Shown: piece by piece, positions 1 to 12,400 of the stretch
Layout of the letters: the number at the start of each line of letters is the position of its first letter
Numbering within the stretch: the stretch's first letter is position 1
Assembly: GCF_000226095.1 (NCBI RefSeq)
Contig: NC_016478.1
Coordinates: 3,896,001 to 3,960,000, forward strand
From: Thermothelomyces thermophilus ATCC 42464
Lineage: Eukaryota > Ascomycota > Sordariomycetes > Sordariales > Chaetomiaceae
Length of the DNA stretch: 64,000 nt
Reading direction: 5' to 3'
Position numbers and translations under genes: made by a program
The notes under the pieces: model-generated
The model's input: only the letters and a program-made list of their open reading frames with translations
The model's database searches: none
Told to the model about the DNA's origin: nothing

Positions 1-271
1 CCGGCCATAAACGAGCACCTGTCTGGTCATCTTCAGTCCGCCACGGCCCGTCCCCGGAGCACCATGGCGGATTTTTACGATGGTCGGCGGTGGACCGCGA
101 GCCACATATGATAGGTAACTGTAATTATAAACAAACGGGCCGGCCGCCGCCCGAACGATCGCTGGCGATCTTTGAATCCGCACTTATTTAGGTCATTGTT
201 GTGGACACGTCGGTTTCCCTCTGATAAAGGCGCCGATTTATATCTACTTACCCGTTCCCCTCAATTTTGCA
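1..271. other. Upstream non-coding region at the left edge
   Basis: No open frame with protein-like composition was found here. It precedes the single-exon gene starting at 272 and probably contains its promoter and 5' leader. I see no clear TATA box or other recognisable motif that I would defend. Confidence 0.4.
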
Positions 272-1504
272 ATGGAGTTCAAGCCGAGCGATCAGTTCAG
301 TGAGACCTCGCCCCTCATCGAACCCGTCGATCATGCAGGCGACGGCGACTTATTCATGGTACCCCTGAAGCGACCCTCCCCGAAGCTACCGTCTTCTCAG
401 TACGGAAACGGGAGGCCGATGTCGCCATCCAGGTCCCCGGCGGCGCCGTCGCGGTCGCCGTCGGCGCGAGCAGACCCCGAGAAGTCTCCCCAACCCACAG
501 GGCCACAGCTCGCCGCCGGCAACTACCAGGGCTCGCCAATGTCCGGGTGTACCGTCAAGCCCGACAGCCCCCCAATGTTCATCTCGCCCCTCATGTCTCC
601 CGAGTCGGGGGTGCTAGGAATTGACGGCATCTTAGCCTCCCACGTGATGGGGACTCCCGGGTCCCTGCTCTACAACAGCCCTCCGCTGTCTGGAGAAAAC
701 AACACAAAGACGGTCTCGTCACCCGTCATTCCCGCCGGCTCGACTCCGGCACGGCAGAGCCCGGGACCGCCGTCCTCCTCCAGCAAGGAAGAAGACACAA
801 CCTCGGCCAGCCGATCTACCGGCGACAAGCCCAACCAGTCGTCCACGAAACCGTCCTCGGTCGACAACGACTGCCCGCCCGTCGTCGTCGAGCAGAAGCC
901 GGACCTGGACGCAGGTGAGCCGCCCCGGCCCCCGGAACTCCCTCCGCGCTCCGGCACTCGCTACGGTATCGCCTCGGGGCGCAACAATCAGCTGCCGCCT
1001 CCCAACCTCGGCCTCGCACTGGACCTCCCCGACGGAAACGACCGGGGCCTCCTCGCGCCCCCGCCGGATCGCATCTCTCCCCGCAGCCCGCTCCGGTTAC
1101 CATCATCACCACCGCCCCGGTCGCCCGGCGGGGGCAGCGGCCTCGGCAAGAAGACGGCGGCGACGGGGAGCTGGGCGGTGCCGGAGTCGCCGCTGGAGCG
1201 GCTGTCGCAGGTGCGGGCGACGCCGGACTCGGCGTACGACCGGGCGCGGCAGATGGAGCTGCGGCGGTCCGAGTGGAAGCACGTGGTGTACCGGTTCCCC
1301 GTCCGGGGCGCGGACGACTGGGTCATCGACGCCGACCTGACCGAGAGCTCGCACGCCCGCCTCGCCGAGGTCGCCCGCCGCTCCGGCGACGGCTTCGAGT
1401 GGAACGGCGACTACGAGCTCGCGAACATCTACCGCGTCCTCGCTGCCGCCCACACCCGTGTCATGGAGCAGATGAGGGCCGAGAGGAGAGGCGTGCGCCT
1501 CTGA
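272..1504 (+). CDS. Pro/Ser-rich hypothetical protein, 410 aa
   Basis: Single open frame of 410 codons, starting at the first ATG after a TC-rich leader. Residues 1 to about 300 are low complexity, dominated by Pro, Ser and Gly with many SP/SPxR steps, and are probably disordered and phosphorylated. The last ~110 residues look folded: they begin near WAVPESPLERL, contain a Trp/Tyr-bearing stretch (WKHVVYRFPVRGADDW) and end in a basic helix around MEQMRAERRGVRL. No signal peptide, membrane segment or catalytic motif is visible. I do not recognise the family and assign no function. Codon use is GC-rich like the other unique genes, and the frame is uninterrupted over 1.2 kb, which supports a real gene. 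An intron cannot be excluded but none is needed. A long CT microsatellite follows about 25 bp after the stop. Confidence 0.7.
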   Translation: MEFKPSDQFSETSPLIEPVDHAGDGDLFMVPLKRPSPKLPSSQYGNGRPMSPSRSPAAPSRSPSARADPEKSPQPTGPQLAAGNYQGSPMSGCTVKPDSPPMFISPLMSPESGVLGIDGILASHVMGTPGSLLYNSPPLSGENNTKTVSSPVIPAGSTPARQSPGPPSSSSKEEDTTSASRSTGDKPNQSSTKPSSVDNDCPPVVVEQKPDLDAGEPPRPPELPPRSGTRYGIASGRNNQLPPPNLGLALDLPDGNDRGLLAPPPDRISPRSPLRLPSSPPPRSPGGGSGLGKKTAATGSWAVPESPLERLSQVRATPDSAYDRARQMELRRSEWKHVVYRFPVRGADDWVIDADLTESSHARLAEVARRSGDGFEWNGDYELANIYRVLAAAHTRVMEQMRAERRGVRL

Positions 1505-1528
1505 ACATTTTATTATTATCCACATTAA

Positions 1529-1530
<2 letters not shown>

Positions 1531-1618
<88 letters not shown>
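1531..1618 (+). repeat. (CT)n microsatellite with short (TTTC)n tail
   Basis: Uninterrupted CT dinucleotides run for about 70 bp and pass into TTTC units. The tract lies in the presumed 3' UTR of the gene ending at 1504. Confidence 0.95.
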
Positions 1619-1967
1619 CATGTCAAGGAGAGGTGAGGTTGGGTGAGAGAGGAATTACCCGATGGAAGGGATGGCTTCTCTCCTTTAGTTTTGTTCAGAT
1701 GGGTAACGAGGACAAGGTCTGTCGTTTGGGGTTTGGGAGTATGGTGCACTGTTAGGGATCCATTTCTTGAATAGCTAAGGTACCTAGGTAGCCACTCTAC
1801 GAGGACAGTGACAAAATCTGTATTACATCTATGACAAAATCAATCATTCCACATTTCATGTTTCAGTCGTGAATGAACGCTTGAGCTTTGTCATTGATTG
1901 CTCTGGCTTGTGATACCAGCATGGTCACACTGGCATATAGCCTCCCCTGAGTCCACTGCCGCGTTTA

Positions 1968-2681
1968 TCACAGGGCTAGGATCAGTCCTGCAATGACCGA
2001 ACCCCCCATAAGAAGGCCATGCTGGGCCGGCTGACGTTGACGTGACGCTGCTCCCGTCTCGAGGGGCAGGCTGGCGGTGGTGGCGATGGTCGGCAGCGAC
2101 TCGGGCTGGGTGGCGTGGACGGTCACGACATAGGTGGGCGTGTCGGTGGTGAGAACGGTGGCGCGCGTGGCATTGTGCCGAGACTGCTGGGATATGATGC
2201 TGCTGGGGATGGGGGCGAGGGTGAAGCCCCTGCTCAAGCAGTCGCTGGTGGTGTTGCTGGCGAGGCCGCCGATGCCGTAGTAATCCTTGCAGTTGTCGCA
2301 TCTGGGTCATCATCCATCACTACTGTTAGACTTAATACAAAAGAAAACAAAAAAAAAAACAAAAAAAATTACAAGATGTAAAATCACTTACGCCATGTCG
2401 ACGGCACCAGAGCCTGAAGTACAGATGCACTCCCAGTATTCATCAAACCCGTGAGCGTCCTGCACCTCTTCGCATTCCTCGCGAAAGTCCTGCGCGACCG
2501 AGCAGATAGCGCCTTTGTCCCAGCACATCTGGAGAGCCAGGGAGTACTCGGCGCCGGAAGGTCTCGTGCTGCTTGCAGCGCTGCTCGTGCTGGCGGCAGA
2601 GGTAGAGGCCCCTAGGACGGACGGGGCCAGCAAGCCCCAGACAATGAATAAGGAGGCCATCAAGCGGATGCCTGGTATCAT
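1968..2681 (-). CDS. Small Cys-containing GPI-anchored secreted protein, 207 aa, two exons
   Basis: Proposed exons are complement(2392..2681) and complement(1968..2301), with a GTAAGT donor at 2391 and a CAG acceptor ending at 2302; the spliced length of 624 bp is in frame. The product starts with a hydrophobic signal peptide (MIPGIRLMASLFIVWGLLAP, cleavage probably after VLGA). A short Ser/Ala spacer follows, then a Cys-bearing domain (MCWDKGAICS, ECEEV, WECICTSG, then CDNCKDYYG across the splice). The rest is Ser/Thr-rich with N-glycosylation sequons such as NTT and NAT. The C-terminus is a short hydrophobic tail (LLMGGSVIAGLILAL) after a small-residue region, as expected for GPI-anchor transfer. 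This layout matches the general class of fungal GPI-anchored small secreted proteins; no enzyme function is evident. The intron contains A-rich tracts. It is divergently oriented from the next gene on the right. Confidence 0.75.
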
Positions 2682-3575
2682 TCTCTTTCACGTTGTGTGT
2701 CTATGTATGAATGTGCATTAGCTGGAAGTTTGGGGACAGACAGGGGCGCGAGAGGGCGGGCGCAGAATCACATCGTTCAGGTGGTGTGTGTAATTACCTA
2801 AAATATGGAACACACTTCGTGAGACGCTAATTAGGGGAAAATAAGGAAAGAGTGTGGTAAAGCAAGGCTGAGAAACTACAGAATACTCCGTCCTGTGGTG
2901 AAAGTTGCTGTATAATATTATGTACCTTATATGTTCCATAGTTAAGGTACAATGTCACAGAGGCTACTTACTGTGTGGTGTAGTGTGAGGTAGGAGGGGG
3001 AATGCTTCGTCCTACCAAAGAAGGCACGATATGCAAAAGCGACTAAGCCACGTTCTGACAAATTTTGAGCTAACCACCCCTTGTCTGCCCTGCCTTTGGT
3101 TGCAGATCTGTCGGGGTGGTGACTCTGTATGTACTGTGTAATTACATCCGTACTGTCTGTATGTACATACATACATACATACATGGGCAAATCAGAACAG
3201 GGGATGGCTCTGGAGGGCATGGATCAGCATGATTCGGGAAAACTCAGCTCGTCCTTGGCACTTTATATCCGTACCAGCTCATTGGGCCGGAGGCCTTCTC
3301 CAAGTTTCCTCGGTCTGACGAGTTTACGGATCAACCCACCCCATTTTCATGTGGCTTCCTTTGGCCTTACTGGGCGTTGACTGCCAAAAGAGCCTCATTG
3401 CGGAGCTAGGTTGTTAACCCATCCCCCCCTTCACTCCTTTTGCTCACCTGTCTTTCCTTGGCCGCCAGATGTCCCCGCGGCCTCGACTTCTCCCCTTGGT
3501 GCTAGCCCTATGGATAACTGCCGACTCGTCCCTGTACCAGGATCTGAGGTGCGCTGAAAAGGTGCTGGCAAGAAG
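2682..3575. other. Intergenic region
   Basis: Divergent intergenic interval between the minus-strand GPI protein and the plus-strand membrane protein. It contains a short (ACAT)n stretch near 3165-3185. The short open frames in it have no protein-like features. Confidence 0.5.
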
Positions 3576-5133
3576 ATGGCGGAACTCTCGGTTGGATATA
3601 CAGCCGGCTTGATAGCTTTGGGTATCTTCATCGGTATGTGATGTACAGTACATACATATTATGTCTCGACTTTGGACACAGCTTTTTGTCTTCCCCGGGG
3701 GATCGCTCTGTAATTAACGCTAACTCTCCGTGTAACTTCCACGGCACAGCCCAGATATGGGTTCCCACAGCGATCTCGTTCCTGCTCGGAGGATTTCTTC
3801 GGGACGAGGAGACGGCAGCGTCATGGTGAGTAATTACCTATTTTGCCCTCCTTACCGTTGTTACTGCTCGAACGACGCCCACCGCTGTCAGTGTCAGCCC
3901 CCCGTACGCGTTCTAACCCGCCTTAACACTCGGACCAGGAGCGTGGCCGCCAAGGTTCTTCACTCTTCTTACTGGACGACCATCCTGCGCACCGACTCGG
4001 TCCGGACTCATGCCGTCCGAAGACCCATTTCGCTTGCGTCTCTGGCCATCCCCGCGGCGACGATCCTGACGGCAGTAGCTAGCGTGGTGACGCCCCTCGG
4101 CCTCTACGAGCAACTCGGGATCGGTGCCAAGGAAGTGGGTAACTTCTCGTACGTCGGCGACACGAGCGCCTACTTCTACGGCACGAGCCCTAGGGGAGCT
4201 TACTCCTTCTCGAGGGTCTGCTACTTCAGGGTCAGTTGGGGACCATGCCCCTTCACAAACGACACTGTCATCTTCAGCCAGGGCGAGAGCCAGTCTAGCT
4301 GGCAATTTCCCAACAACCTGACGACGGACGTGCCTCCGATCCTGCGCGAGGTGTACTCAAGCGGAACGCACGGCATCGGCACCACCGTCTCCAACTTTTT
4401 CGACATCGAGTGGCGGCAGCTGACCACCAAGGTAGACGAGAATGGCATTCTCAACCACGGACGCCCCTACCCGGTGAACATGTTTCGCCAGCTGGACAGC
4501 GTGGCCATCGACGACGCGGTCCGGCTGGTCGAGGGCCTCGTCGTGGACGCCAAGTCCGGCGGCATCGGGTTCCGGAACCACACGGTACCGCAACCGCCAA
4601 ACCGGAACGTCACCTGGCAGGAGGACCTCCTGTTCATCGAGCCCGTCACGAGCTGCGTCGACACCAACTTGACCCTTGATTACACCGAGTCGTCGTCCTA
4701 TAATAACTTCTCCTCGTCCGGGCCGGCCGACTACCGCCTAACGGATCGGGGTGGCTTCGTTCATCTGGTCCACAAGCTTCCGGACTACAACCACGACGAC
4801 CCGCAAGCGAATCCAGACCTCCGGGGCCGGGCATACAGGGCCGCGATGCTCAACAACTTTGCCACCATGGTGTATCTCAACGTCACCAATCCGTCCGACA
4901 ACAGCACCGGCACCAAGTCGTTCCGATACGTGAATTCGGGTCTGGGCAAGTCGTTTCGCGTATCTGTCGACCCTTTGCGGACGTACCGTGCCGCCAGCTT
5001 CTCCAGCGACTACGGGAGCTATCTGTTCGGTAGTTCGTTCGATGATGAATTAGGCTATCCCAACCCGTACAACGTGACCAAGGACGGCTGGTTCCAGCCG
5101 ATATGTATGTTCTCTCTCTCTCTCTCTCTCTCT

Positions 5134-5183
<50 letters not shown>

Positions 5184-6683
5184 CAATGGAAGGTCTCACT
5201 GAGCTAACGTGAATTCCCGCCCCCCCACCCCCCCCCTTAATTAGTACGAGAGTGCTCCGGCTACCACCCATATCGCCCGGCCAACATTAATACCAGCATC
5301 TTCGTCACCTGCGGGCTCGTGATTGGCCCTCCCCGTCGGGTCGACGGCGGGCCGCAGGGTATCTTCGATCGGGGCAGCAAGTGGACGACGCCGATGTACT
5401 CGTGCGCGACGGCGGTCCGCGCCATCATCAAGACGGTGCACTTCTCGACCGACATCGCGTCGGATCCCACCCTGCGTCCCGTGGGGCGCAACCGCGGGCT
5501 CGTCGCCCTGCGCGTGACCAACATCACGGCCAAGAAGTACCCGACCCGGGAGTCGTACCCGCTCTGGGGCGTCGAGGACACGGGCCGCCCCCTGGGAGAG
5601 GTCGCGCCGATCTGGGGCCTCGTCTCGCCCGCCTACCAGGATGCCGGCTTCCCCAACTTGACGGTGGTGAAGCAGCCGTGGCTATATCTCCTCGGGGTGG
5701 GTAATGACGACCTGGTTTACGCCAAGAATCTGAACCCCTCGTCCGTCGTCCCCTCCGGCAGCCAGAACCTGCCGGGCGCCGAGTTTCCCTTCGCCGCCGC
5801 CAACACGATCTACGACGACATGTACGGCCTCAGCCGCACCGAGTGGCCCTTTGACCTCTCCGGCCGCTCCGACATGGCCGTCTTCACCCGCTGGCAGGAG
5901 TTGGCCGCCACCCCCGAGGGCACCGCCAAGCTCATCAACCTGCTGTGGACCGACGTCGCCGCCTCGGCCGTGGTCGGCACCAAGGGCATCATGCCGCCGG
6001 CTTCTTCGTCGTCGACGTCGCCCTCCTCATCGTTGACCCGGCGGTCGCCACTGCAGCAGCAGCAGGGAGGTACCGAGTCGGAGGAGCAGAAGGAGCAGCA
6101 GCAACAACAACAACAACAGCAACAACAGCCGGTGCCCGTGATCCACGTGTGGCCGATCGTGCCGCTGACGCGGTACCACCCGGCGTACGGGATCCCCGCG
6201 TTCGTGCTGCTGGTCGTGCTGGTGGCGCTGACGGCGGGGGCGCTGGCCGCCTGGTGGACCAAGACGTCGACGGTGGGCAAGCTGCGGATGCGGCTGCAGC
6301 AGCTCTCGGCTGGCCGCATCTTCACCGCCGTCCTCTACCCCGGCGAGAGCGACTTCCGCATGCCCCCCAAGCAGTGGAGTCAGGTCAGCGGGCCCAAGAC
6401 GGTCAAGTTTGCCGACGGCGAGGGAGGAGAGGCAGAGGCGGCGGCGGCGGCGGGAGCAACAGCAGCAGCAGAAGCAGCAGAAGCAGCAGATGGGGAGGAG
6501 CAGCAGGCGGCGGTGCGTGACGTCCAGACCCCCGGGGTCATCACCGTCTCTAGTGTCGGGGACGAGTCCAAGGTCGAATATGTCGAGGAAATGAGGCCGA
6601 TACGGCACGATCCGTACGGTGGAGGGCAGCAGCACGGCGGCTATATTGCCCTGGCATCTGTCGGCTACGGGTATGATGGGTAA
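3576..6683 (+). CDS. Large fungal membrane protein with luminal glycosylated domain, 912 aa, four exons
   Basis: Proposed exons are 3576..3633, 3750..3825, 3939..5104 and 5245..6683, summing to 2739 bp in frame; donors read GTATGT, GTGAGT and GTATGT. The N-terminus (MAELSVGYTAGLIALGIFI, then an exon reading QIWVPTAISFLLGG) gives a first hydrophobic segment, a second lies around LASLAIPAATILTAVASVVT, and a third near the C-terminus reads IPAFVLLVVLVALTAGALAA. Between segments two and three is a domain of about 600 residues with many N-glycosylation sequons (NFS, NDT, NVT, NLT), probably extracytoplasmic. Just before the last segment is a Gln run (about 12 Q). The C-terminal ~130 residues are Ala/Glu-rich and probably cytoplasmic. 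The architecture resembles large uncharacterised membrane proteins common in Sordariomycetes; I assign no activity. Intron 3 is mostly a CT microsatellite. Splice sites are inferred from frame continuity. Confidence 0.75.
5109..5179 (+). repeat. (CT)n microsatellite inside an intron
   Basis: CT dinucleotides interrupted once by a short CGCTCG stretch begin right after the donor of the third intron of the membrane protein gene and fill about half of the 140-bp intron. Confidence 0.9.
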
Positions 6684-6868
6684 TTAATAGACGGGAAAGG
6701 TGGTGCTGTGGTTCAAACTCGTAATTAATTCGCGACGATTATTATGACATGCCGATGATTAAACAAGTATCAAGTATGAGACGACAACATCAAAGTCCCG
6801 CGGCCTGCCAAACTGGCAGTCCTGATGATTAATTAATACACTAAAGGCAGACCAGGTGCCTATGTATT

Positions 6869-6873
6869 ATAGG
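6869..6873 (+). repeat. Target site duplication ATAGG, left copy
   Basis: ATAGG sits immediately before the 5' LTR of the Copia element. The same five bases follow the 3' LTR at 14306-14310, marking the insertion site. Confidence 0.85.
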
Positions 6874-7082
6874 TGTCGGAAGCTATGGAGCTTCCAAACG
6901 TATTAGCCACGCGTTTGCCACAGCTGTATGAGGCTGTTCAACGCATTGGCCAGTTCCTTTGTCTATAAATACCACTCCTTTTGTCTCCTTTGTAGATAGT
7001 TTCAACAAGGCACTGTCTCCTTCGTACAGCCACCCACTGTAGACTGCTTTCAACGCTCCCGGAGCTCCTACTACGTTCGGTA
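6874..7082 (+). repeat. Copia-1 5' LTR
   Basis: The 209 bp matches the copy at 14097-14305 along its whole length, differing mainly by C/T and G/A changes. It starts TG; its terminal CA is mutated to TA, as expected for RIP. It contains a TATAAATA box (TATAAATACC near 6964). Confidence 0.9.
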
Positions 7083-8230
7083 GTTATAAGCCTAGCGCCT
7101 TGACTACTCCTCTACCAATGTATCTTTAATATTAGTAGTAGCTTCCTCTATTATAAACTCTCTTACCTTACTTTAATACGCTTTCGACGATATATCTGTC
7201 TATTATATCTGAGATCTTAGTTAATACTTCTACGTGCCTTATAGGGTCTAGTTCCTAGAACTTATAGTATATTAAACTATAGTTATAGGCTGAATTCGCT
7301 AGGATATAGGGATTTATAGACCCTAATGGCGACCGTAAGCCAGATCTAGAAGTTCTATAGTACCTAACCTATAAGTAAGCTAGAGATAACCTTATCCTGG
7401 CTTCCTAGGAATAATTTATAAAAGGATTATTACCCTTGATATCTATAGATTTGATACCTTCTAATATAGCTATTATAGCCAAATTTGTATAACTATAAGA
7501 CTCCTTTTATAAAGATATTACGTATACTATAGACGTTAATAAGCGGATAGGATAGCTATAGCGCTAGCTAGTATATACTATAGATCCCAAACTTTACAAA
7601 GTTGTAAAAGCGTATAGGAAGAAGGATATTAACCTTATTAGGGGGATTATCTAGGCGCTTTGCTCTACACTTATACTATCTGTTGTAATACTCTATATAA
7701 TAGTTATAATATAATATATGACTAGTCTTAATGTAGCTAAGCGTTTAGGAGTTAATCTATAGCGCTAGATTTGTAACTTTAATATCACCTTCTAGTAAGC
7801 TATCTAATATAATATCTTAGAAGTATAGGGTATATAAGGACTTTATACCTTTCTTAACGCTATCGTTATATATATCCTACTAACCTAGGTAGTAAATAAG
7901 AGGATAGAAATCGAGCTTGCTAATAGTATAGGATAGTTACTTCTAGAGCTTAGTACTCTTATTATAATAGCCAAGATCCTAATTAATAATAATATATAAC
8001 TTAGAGTCTCTTAGAAGTATAGAATCTTCTTGATAACTTATATACTAATACTTCTTATAGCTTAGAAGAGTGGTAAAGAGAGAGGCAGAGACTTATATAG
8101 AGACTCTTATAACAGTTAGTAGTATAATATAAGATGTTCTCATAAGCGTCTAAAATATCTATAAGATCTAGTAGATTACTATATACTTAAGTAAGCTATC
8201 TATAGTAATAAGTAACGCTTATACCTTTCT

Positions 8231-8691
8231 AATAATGTCACAAGCCAACCATATACCGCGACCCGGTAGGGTGTAGCAGGCTGAATGAGCCACCAATCAA
8301 GAAGGGCACGAAGCGAGGCTGACACAGGATCGCTAGGGAGCGCGGGCTACCACGGGCGAACAATTGCCAAAAGGGAAAGATAGCGGAGGATAGCTAGCTA
8401 CCAAAGGCGATCCAAGGGCAGGATAGAAAGGGACTATAAGCGATCGGCAGAAGTATATATACATATAAATAGTCACTCGTTATGGTGGACTCTGGGAGTT
8501 TACCAGTGGTAACAATCACAATCATAGTACTTATACCAAGCATTGCTGATTACTGTGAGAGACAACTCTAGTGTTGTTGTGAACCCTTTGGCTTCACCGA
8601 ATCCCTTAGACGACCTGCCTGCTCGTCACGCTCAGCCTGCCTCCGTCTGGACCCTTTCAGAAGAAGTCTAAGTTAGGTTTGTCATAAATAA
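8231..8691 (+). mobile_element. Solo Gypsy-family LTR nested in Copia-1, with AATAA duplication
   Basis: The LTR itself is 8236-8686 (451 bp), starts TGTCAC, ends TTTGTCATA, and is flanked on both sides by AATAA (8231-8235 and 8687-8691). Its last ~230 bp match the 3' halves of the Gypsy LTRs at 44717, 46231, 51408 and 58480, while its first half is unrelated to theirs. Base composition is clearly richer in G+C than the surrounding Copia interior. No internal region remains, so it arose by LTR-LTR recombination after insertion into Copia-1. Confidence 0.85.
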
Positions 8692-9439
8692 GGAGTATAA
8701 GAGAATTTACTAGGAGCTTAATAAGCTAAAGTAGGCTAGACTGAAAAATTAACTTATTACTAAGTAGGGGGAGCTATCTTATTCTAGGTAGTTAGGGGTA
8801 GGATACCTTAGTTCCCTTAATATATTAATTATTAACCTTTAACTACTTAGCAAGCTCGTAACTTACTATAGGGCATTTAGTATAATCGCTTTATAATACT
8901 ATCCTCTTTTAGAAAGTACTTTACTAGACTTATATAGTATAACCTACTTAGTTAATGATAAGAAGTTCCTTTTACCTAGGACGTTTGTTAAGGTAGAAGA
9001 TCCTAAGTTTATTAAAGCAGGTATAACGACCTTCCCTATTAGTAGGAGGGGTATTTAGGTAATTAAGAACGTTCTAGATAGACTATATAGACCACGTATT
9101 AAGAGCCTAACACTTAAGGATATTGTTATCGTCAAAGGATTCTATATTAATATTATCTTAGAAGCTCTGTTACTTAAGATAGGTACTTAGTATTATAGCT
9201 TAGATTGCTTACTACGTTTTAGAACATTAGAAAATAACGTTATCCTTTGTAAGTTAGAATATAAGTATAATCTTACCTTCCTCGAATATAAGCCACTTTC
9301 CTACTACTTAAGCTTCCTAGACTATATCTTAATTAGTAAAGCAGGTATCATAAACGTTTATATATCCTTGTAGAATGTGTTTGCTATATATAATAGAAGG
9401 TCCTAGACGTGAGTATTACCTACTATAAGAGAGGATACC

Positions 9440-12400
9440 GAGGATCTTTAGTACTTGAGAGCTGGCTACCTCGGATTGGAAGCGTTGAAAGCGCTTGTTA
9501 ATAATACTAGAAACGTCCGTATTAAGGGAACGGTATATATCAAGTACAAGAGCTACATTTATACTTAGATAAGTAAGGTTATCTCTAGGAAAATACTACC
9601 TAAGTAGAAGTCTATATACCTATTCTAGCAAGTAGCCTAGGATCTATTTAATTATCCTAAAGCGATTAATAGATCGCGATAGCTACTTATAATTATTGAC
9701 AAGTATAGTAGGAAGCTCTTCCCTTTCTTCTTAATGACGAAGTCGCTAGACTAGATTATAGGAGTCATCTAGAATTTCGAGAGCTAGGTAAGACGCTAAT
9801 ATAGGCTTGCTATCTATAAGATTAAGTAGGATAATGATACTATAATAGTTAATTTAGTAAGGTATATACCAATATACTACTAGACTTAGGCTATAGAGAG
9901 TAGTATTAATCTTAAACTCTTATCTTTATATACTTATAAGCCTAATAGACTAGTAGAGTAAGTAAGGTAAGAATTGATCTTACGCTTAATTAAGATACTA
10001 AATAGTATAAATTTCCTTGTAAAGCTCTAATTAGAAAGTATATAAGCAATAGCGTACTTATATACGATAAGCCTAAGCTATACTTACTTATTTAGAACTC
10101 TTAATAAAGTACTCTATAGCTAGTTTAAATAGTATTTTTACTAGTATAAACCTAGCTTAATAATTATATCAACTAGCAACTTATACCTAGACTAGAGTAG
10201 TATCCTTATATATAGATACTAGGTATATATTCTCTATAAGGATAGGGAAGTTAAGTAGTATATAAAGGACTTTAAGGTACTATTACATAGGCTAACTAGA
10301 TATCTTATAGGATATTATATATCTAATATCTATTGTATTTAGATACCTAAGCTCGATAAGGTCATTATAACTTATAACGTTCGCTTTAATAAGAAGACTT
10401 TCTACCGTCCAGGCAAAGAGTAGCTAATAGAGTTGTCGCTAGTAGTAGCAAGCTAGGAAGTCAATCAATTTGATCTTAGCAAAGATTCCTAGGATACTAA
10501 CCTTCTTTAGGAAGCGTTATAATAGACCTGATAACTAGTAAAAGACTTTATTATAATGGCTTAGCTATCTCTATTATAAGAGAGTCCGGCGGTAGACTAA
10601 CCTCTCTAATAGGGTTAAGACTTAGGGGTAAGGGAGCTCTCTAATATATAGCCTATAAGTAAGTAATTAGTTCTAGAGACTCTTATAGTAGAGATATAAG
10701 TAACAAACAAACTTACTAAATAGATAGAGAGCTTTAGAAGACTCTTGACCCTTAAATATATGCCTAAGCCCTTAGTGACTTGCCCTATACCGGCTAGTAA
10801 AAGGGATATCTACTAGGAAGTAGGAGGGTTTAAATTAGGGCCTTCCTAGTCGCTAGCTAGCTAACTAGACACTAGGGAGAGTAGGGGAGCCGTCGAATCT
10901 AACAGAGGAATACCTTCTATAGAAGAATCTAGCACGTATAATAAGTAGATAGAAGAGCTAGGAGCTAGGGATAGTACTACCGATATATTATACCTAGCTA
11001 GGCTAGAGGAGTAGAGCGTTAAGCAAAGTCTAAATTAGCTAATATAGCCTTTAGAAGGTAGAAGCGAAGGAGAAGCTATTTAGTAACTTTCTATAAGGAG
11101 AGGCAGAGGCAGGAGGAGGGCTTACGAGCCTAGGGACCTTACCTAGTTAAGCAAAAGGCTATAAAATAAAGAGAAGGTTAATTACTACTAGTCCTTTATC
11201 TATATAACTAAGGAACTCTAGCGATAGTTCTATAAAACTTACCTACCTAATTAATAGGAAGCTTACCTAGAGGACTAGAGTATAAGAATGATATATACGG
11301 TGTTTACTACTACTATACGATAGAAGGATACTATATACCTTAGAGCAGCCTTAAATAAGCTATATTAGCATATTAACGATCTTGCTTACGTTCCTACCAA
11401 CTAGTAAGACCTATATAACTACCCGTTAGGATAATAGTTTAAAGATATAGCTTATAAGGAGATACGTAACTTAGAGAGCAGGGGAACGTAGAAGATCGTA
11501 CTATATAAGTAGGCGAAAGTACGACCTATCTTATTAAAATAGGTCTTCGTATATAAGTTTAACAAGGACGGTTTCCTAGAGAAGTATAAGGTAAGGATCT
11601 ATATATAAGGAGATCTATAAGATATTAGCTTAGTAGAAAGTATATATATAGTTACTCTAATAGTATAATCGTTCTATATAATAATAGCAATCACTATATA
11701 CTTTGACTTAGAAGTTAAGTAGTTTAATGTAGTATAAGCGTTCCTTAACGCTAAACGGCCGGAAGATAATCCTATCGTCTATAAATTACTAGAAGGATTT
11801 AAGTAGCTAGGGAAATATATAGAGTTATAAAGAGCTCTATACGGCTTGAGAGACTTGCTACTCTTATAATATAAAGAGTTCTATAAAACGCTATTAGATC
11901 TAGGTATAGAACTATCAGGTAAAGAGAAGTGCCTCTTCTTAAGCTATAATAAACAAGTCATTTTGATCTTCTATATTAACGACTTCTTAGTCTTCTTCTA
12001 CGAAAGTAACGCTATAGCGGCCGAGCATATAATAAAAGGAATCAAAGCTTAATATAATATCTATAAGCAGGGTAATGTTAATTGGTTTCTTGGCATTAAG
12101 GTGATTTAAGACCGACCTATATATAAGATATAACTAGTCTACGACTAATATATTAGAAAGGTAGTAAGAAGATATAGGCTAGACGTACCTAGTATATACG
12201 AGCTAACTCCCTTAAGCTATAAAGAACTTAAGAAGTTCAAAGGGAGTGCTACTAGTATATAGATTAAAGAGTATTAGAAGCTCGTTGGATTAATCTTATA
12301 CTATATAATTATACTATATCCAGACATTATATATACCTGTTTAGTACTCTTTTAATACCTGACTAACCTAGGACTAGACCACTTATTAGAGGTATAGCAA

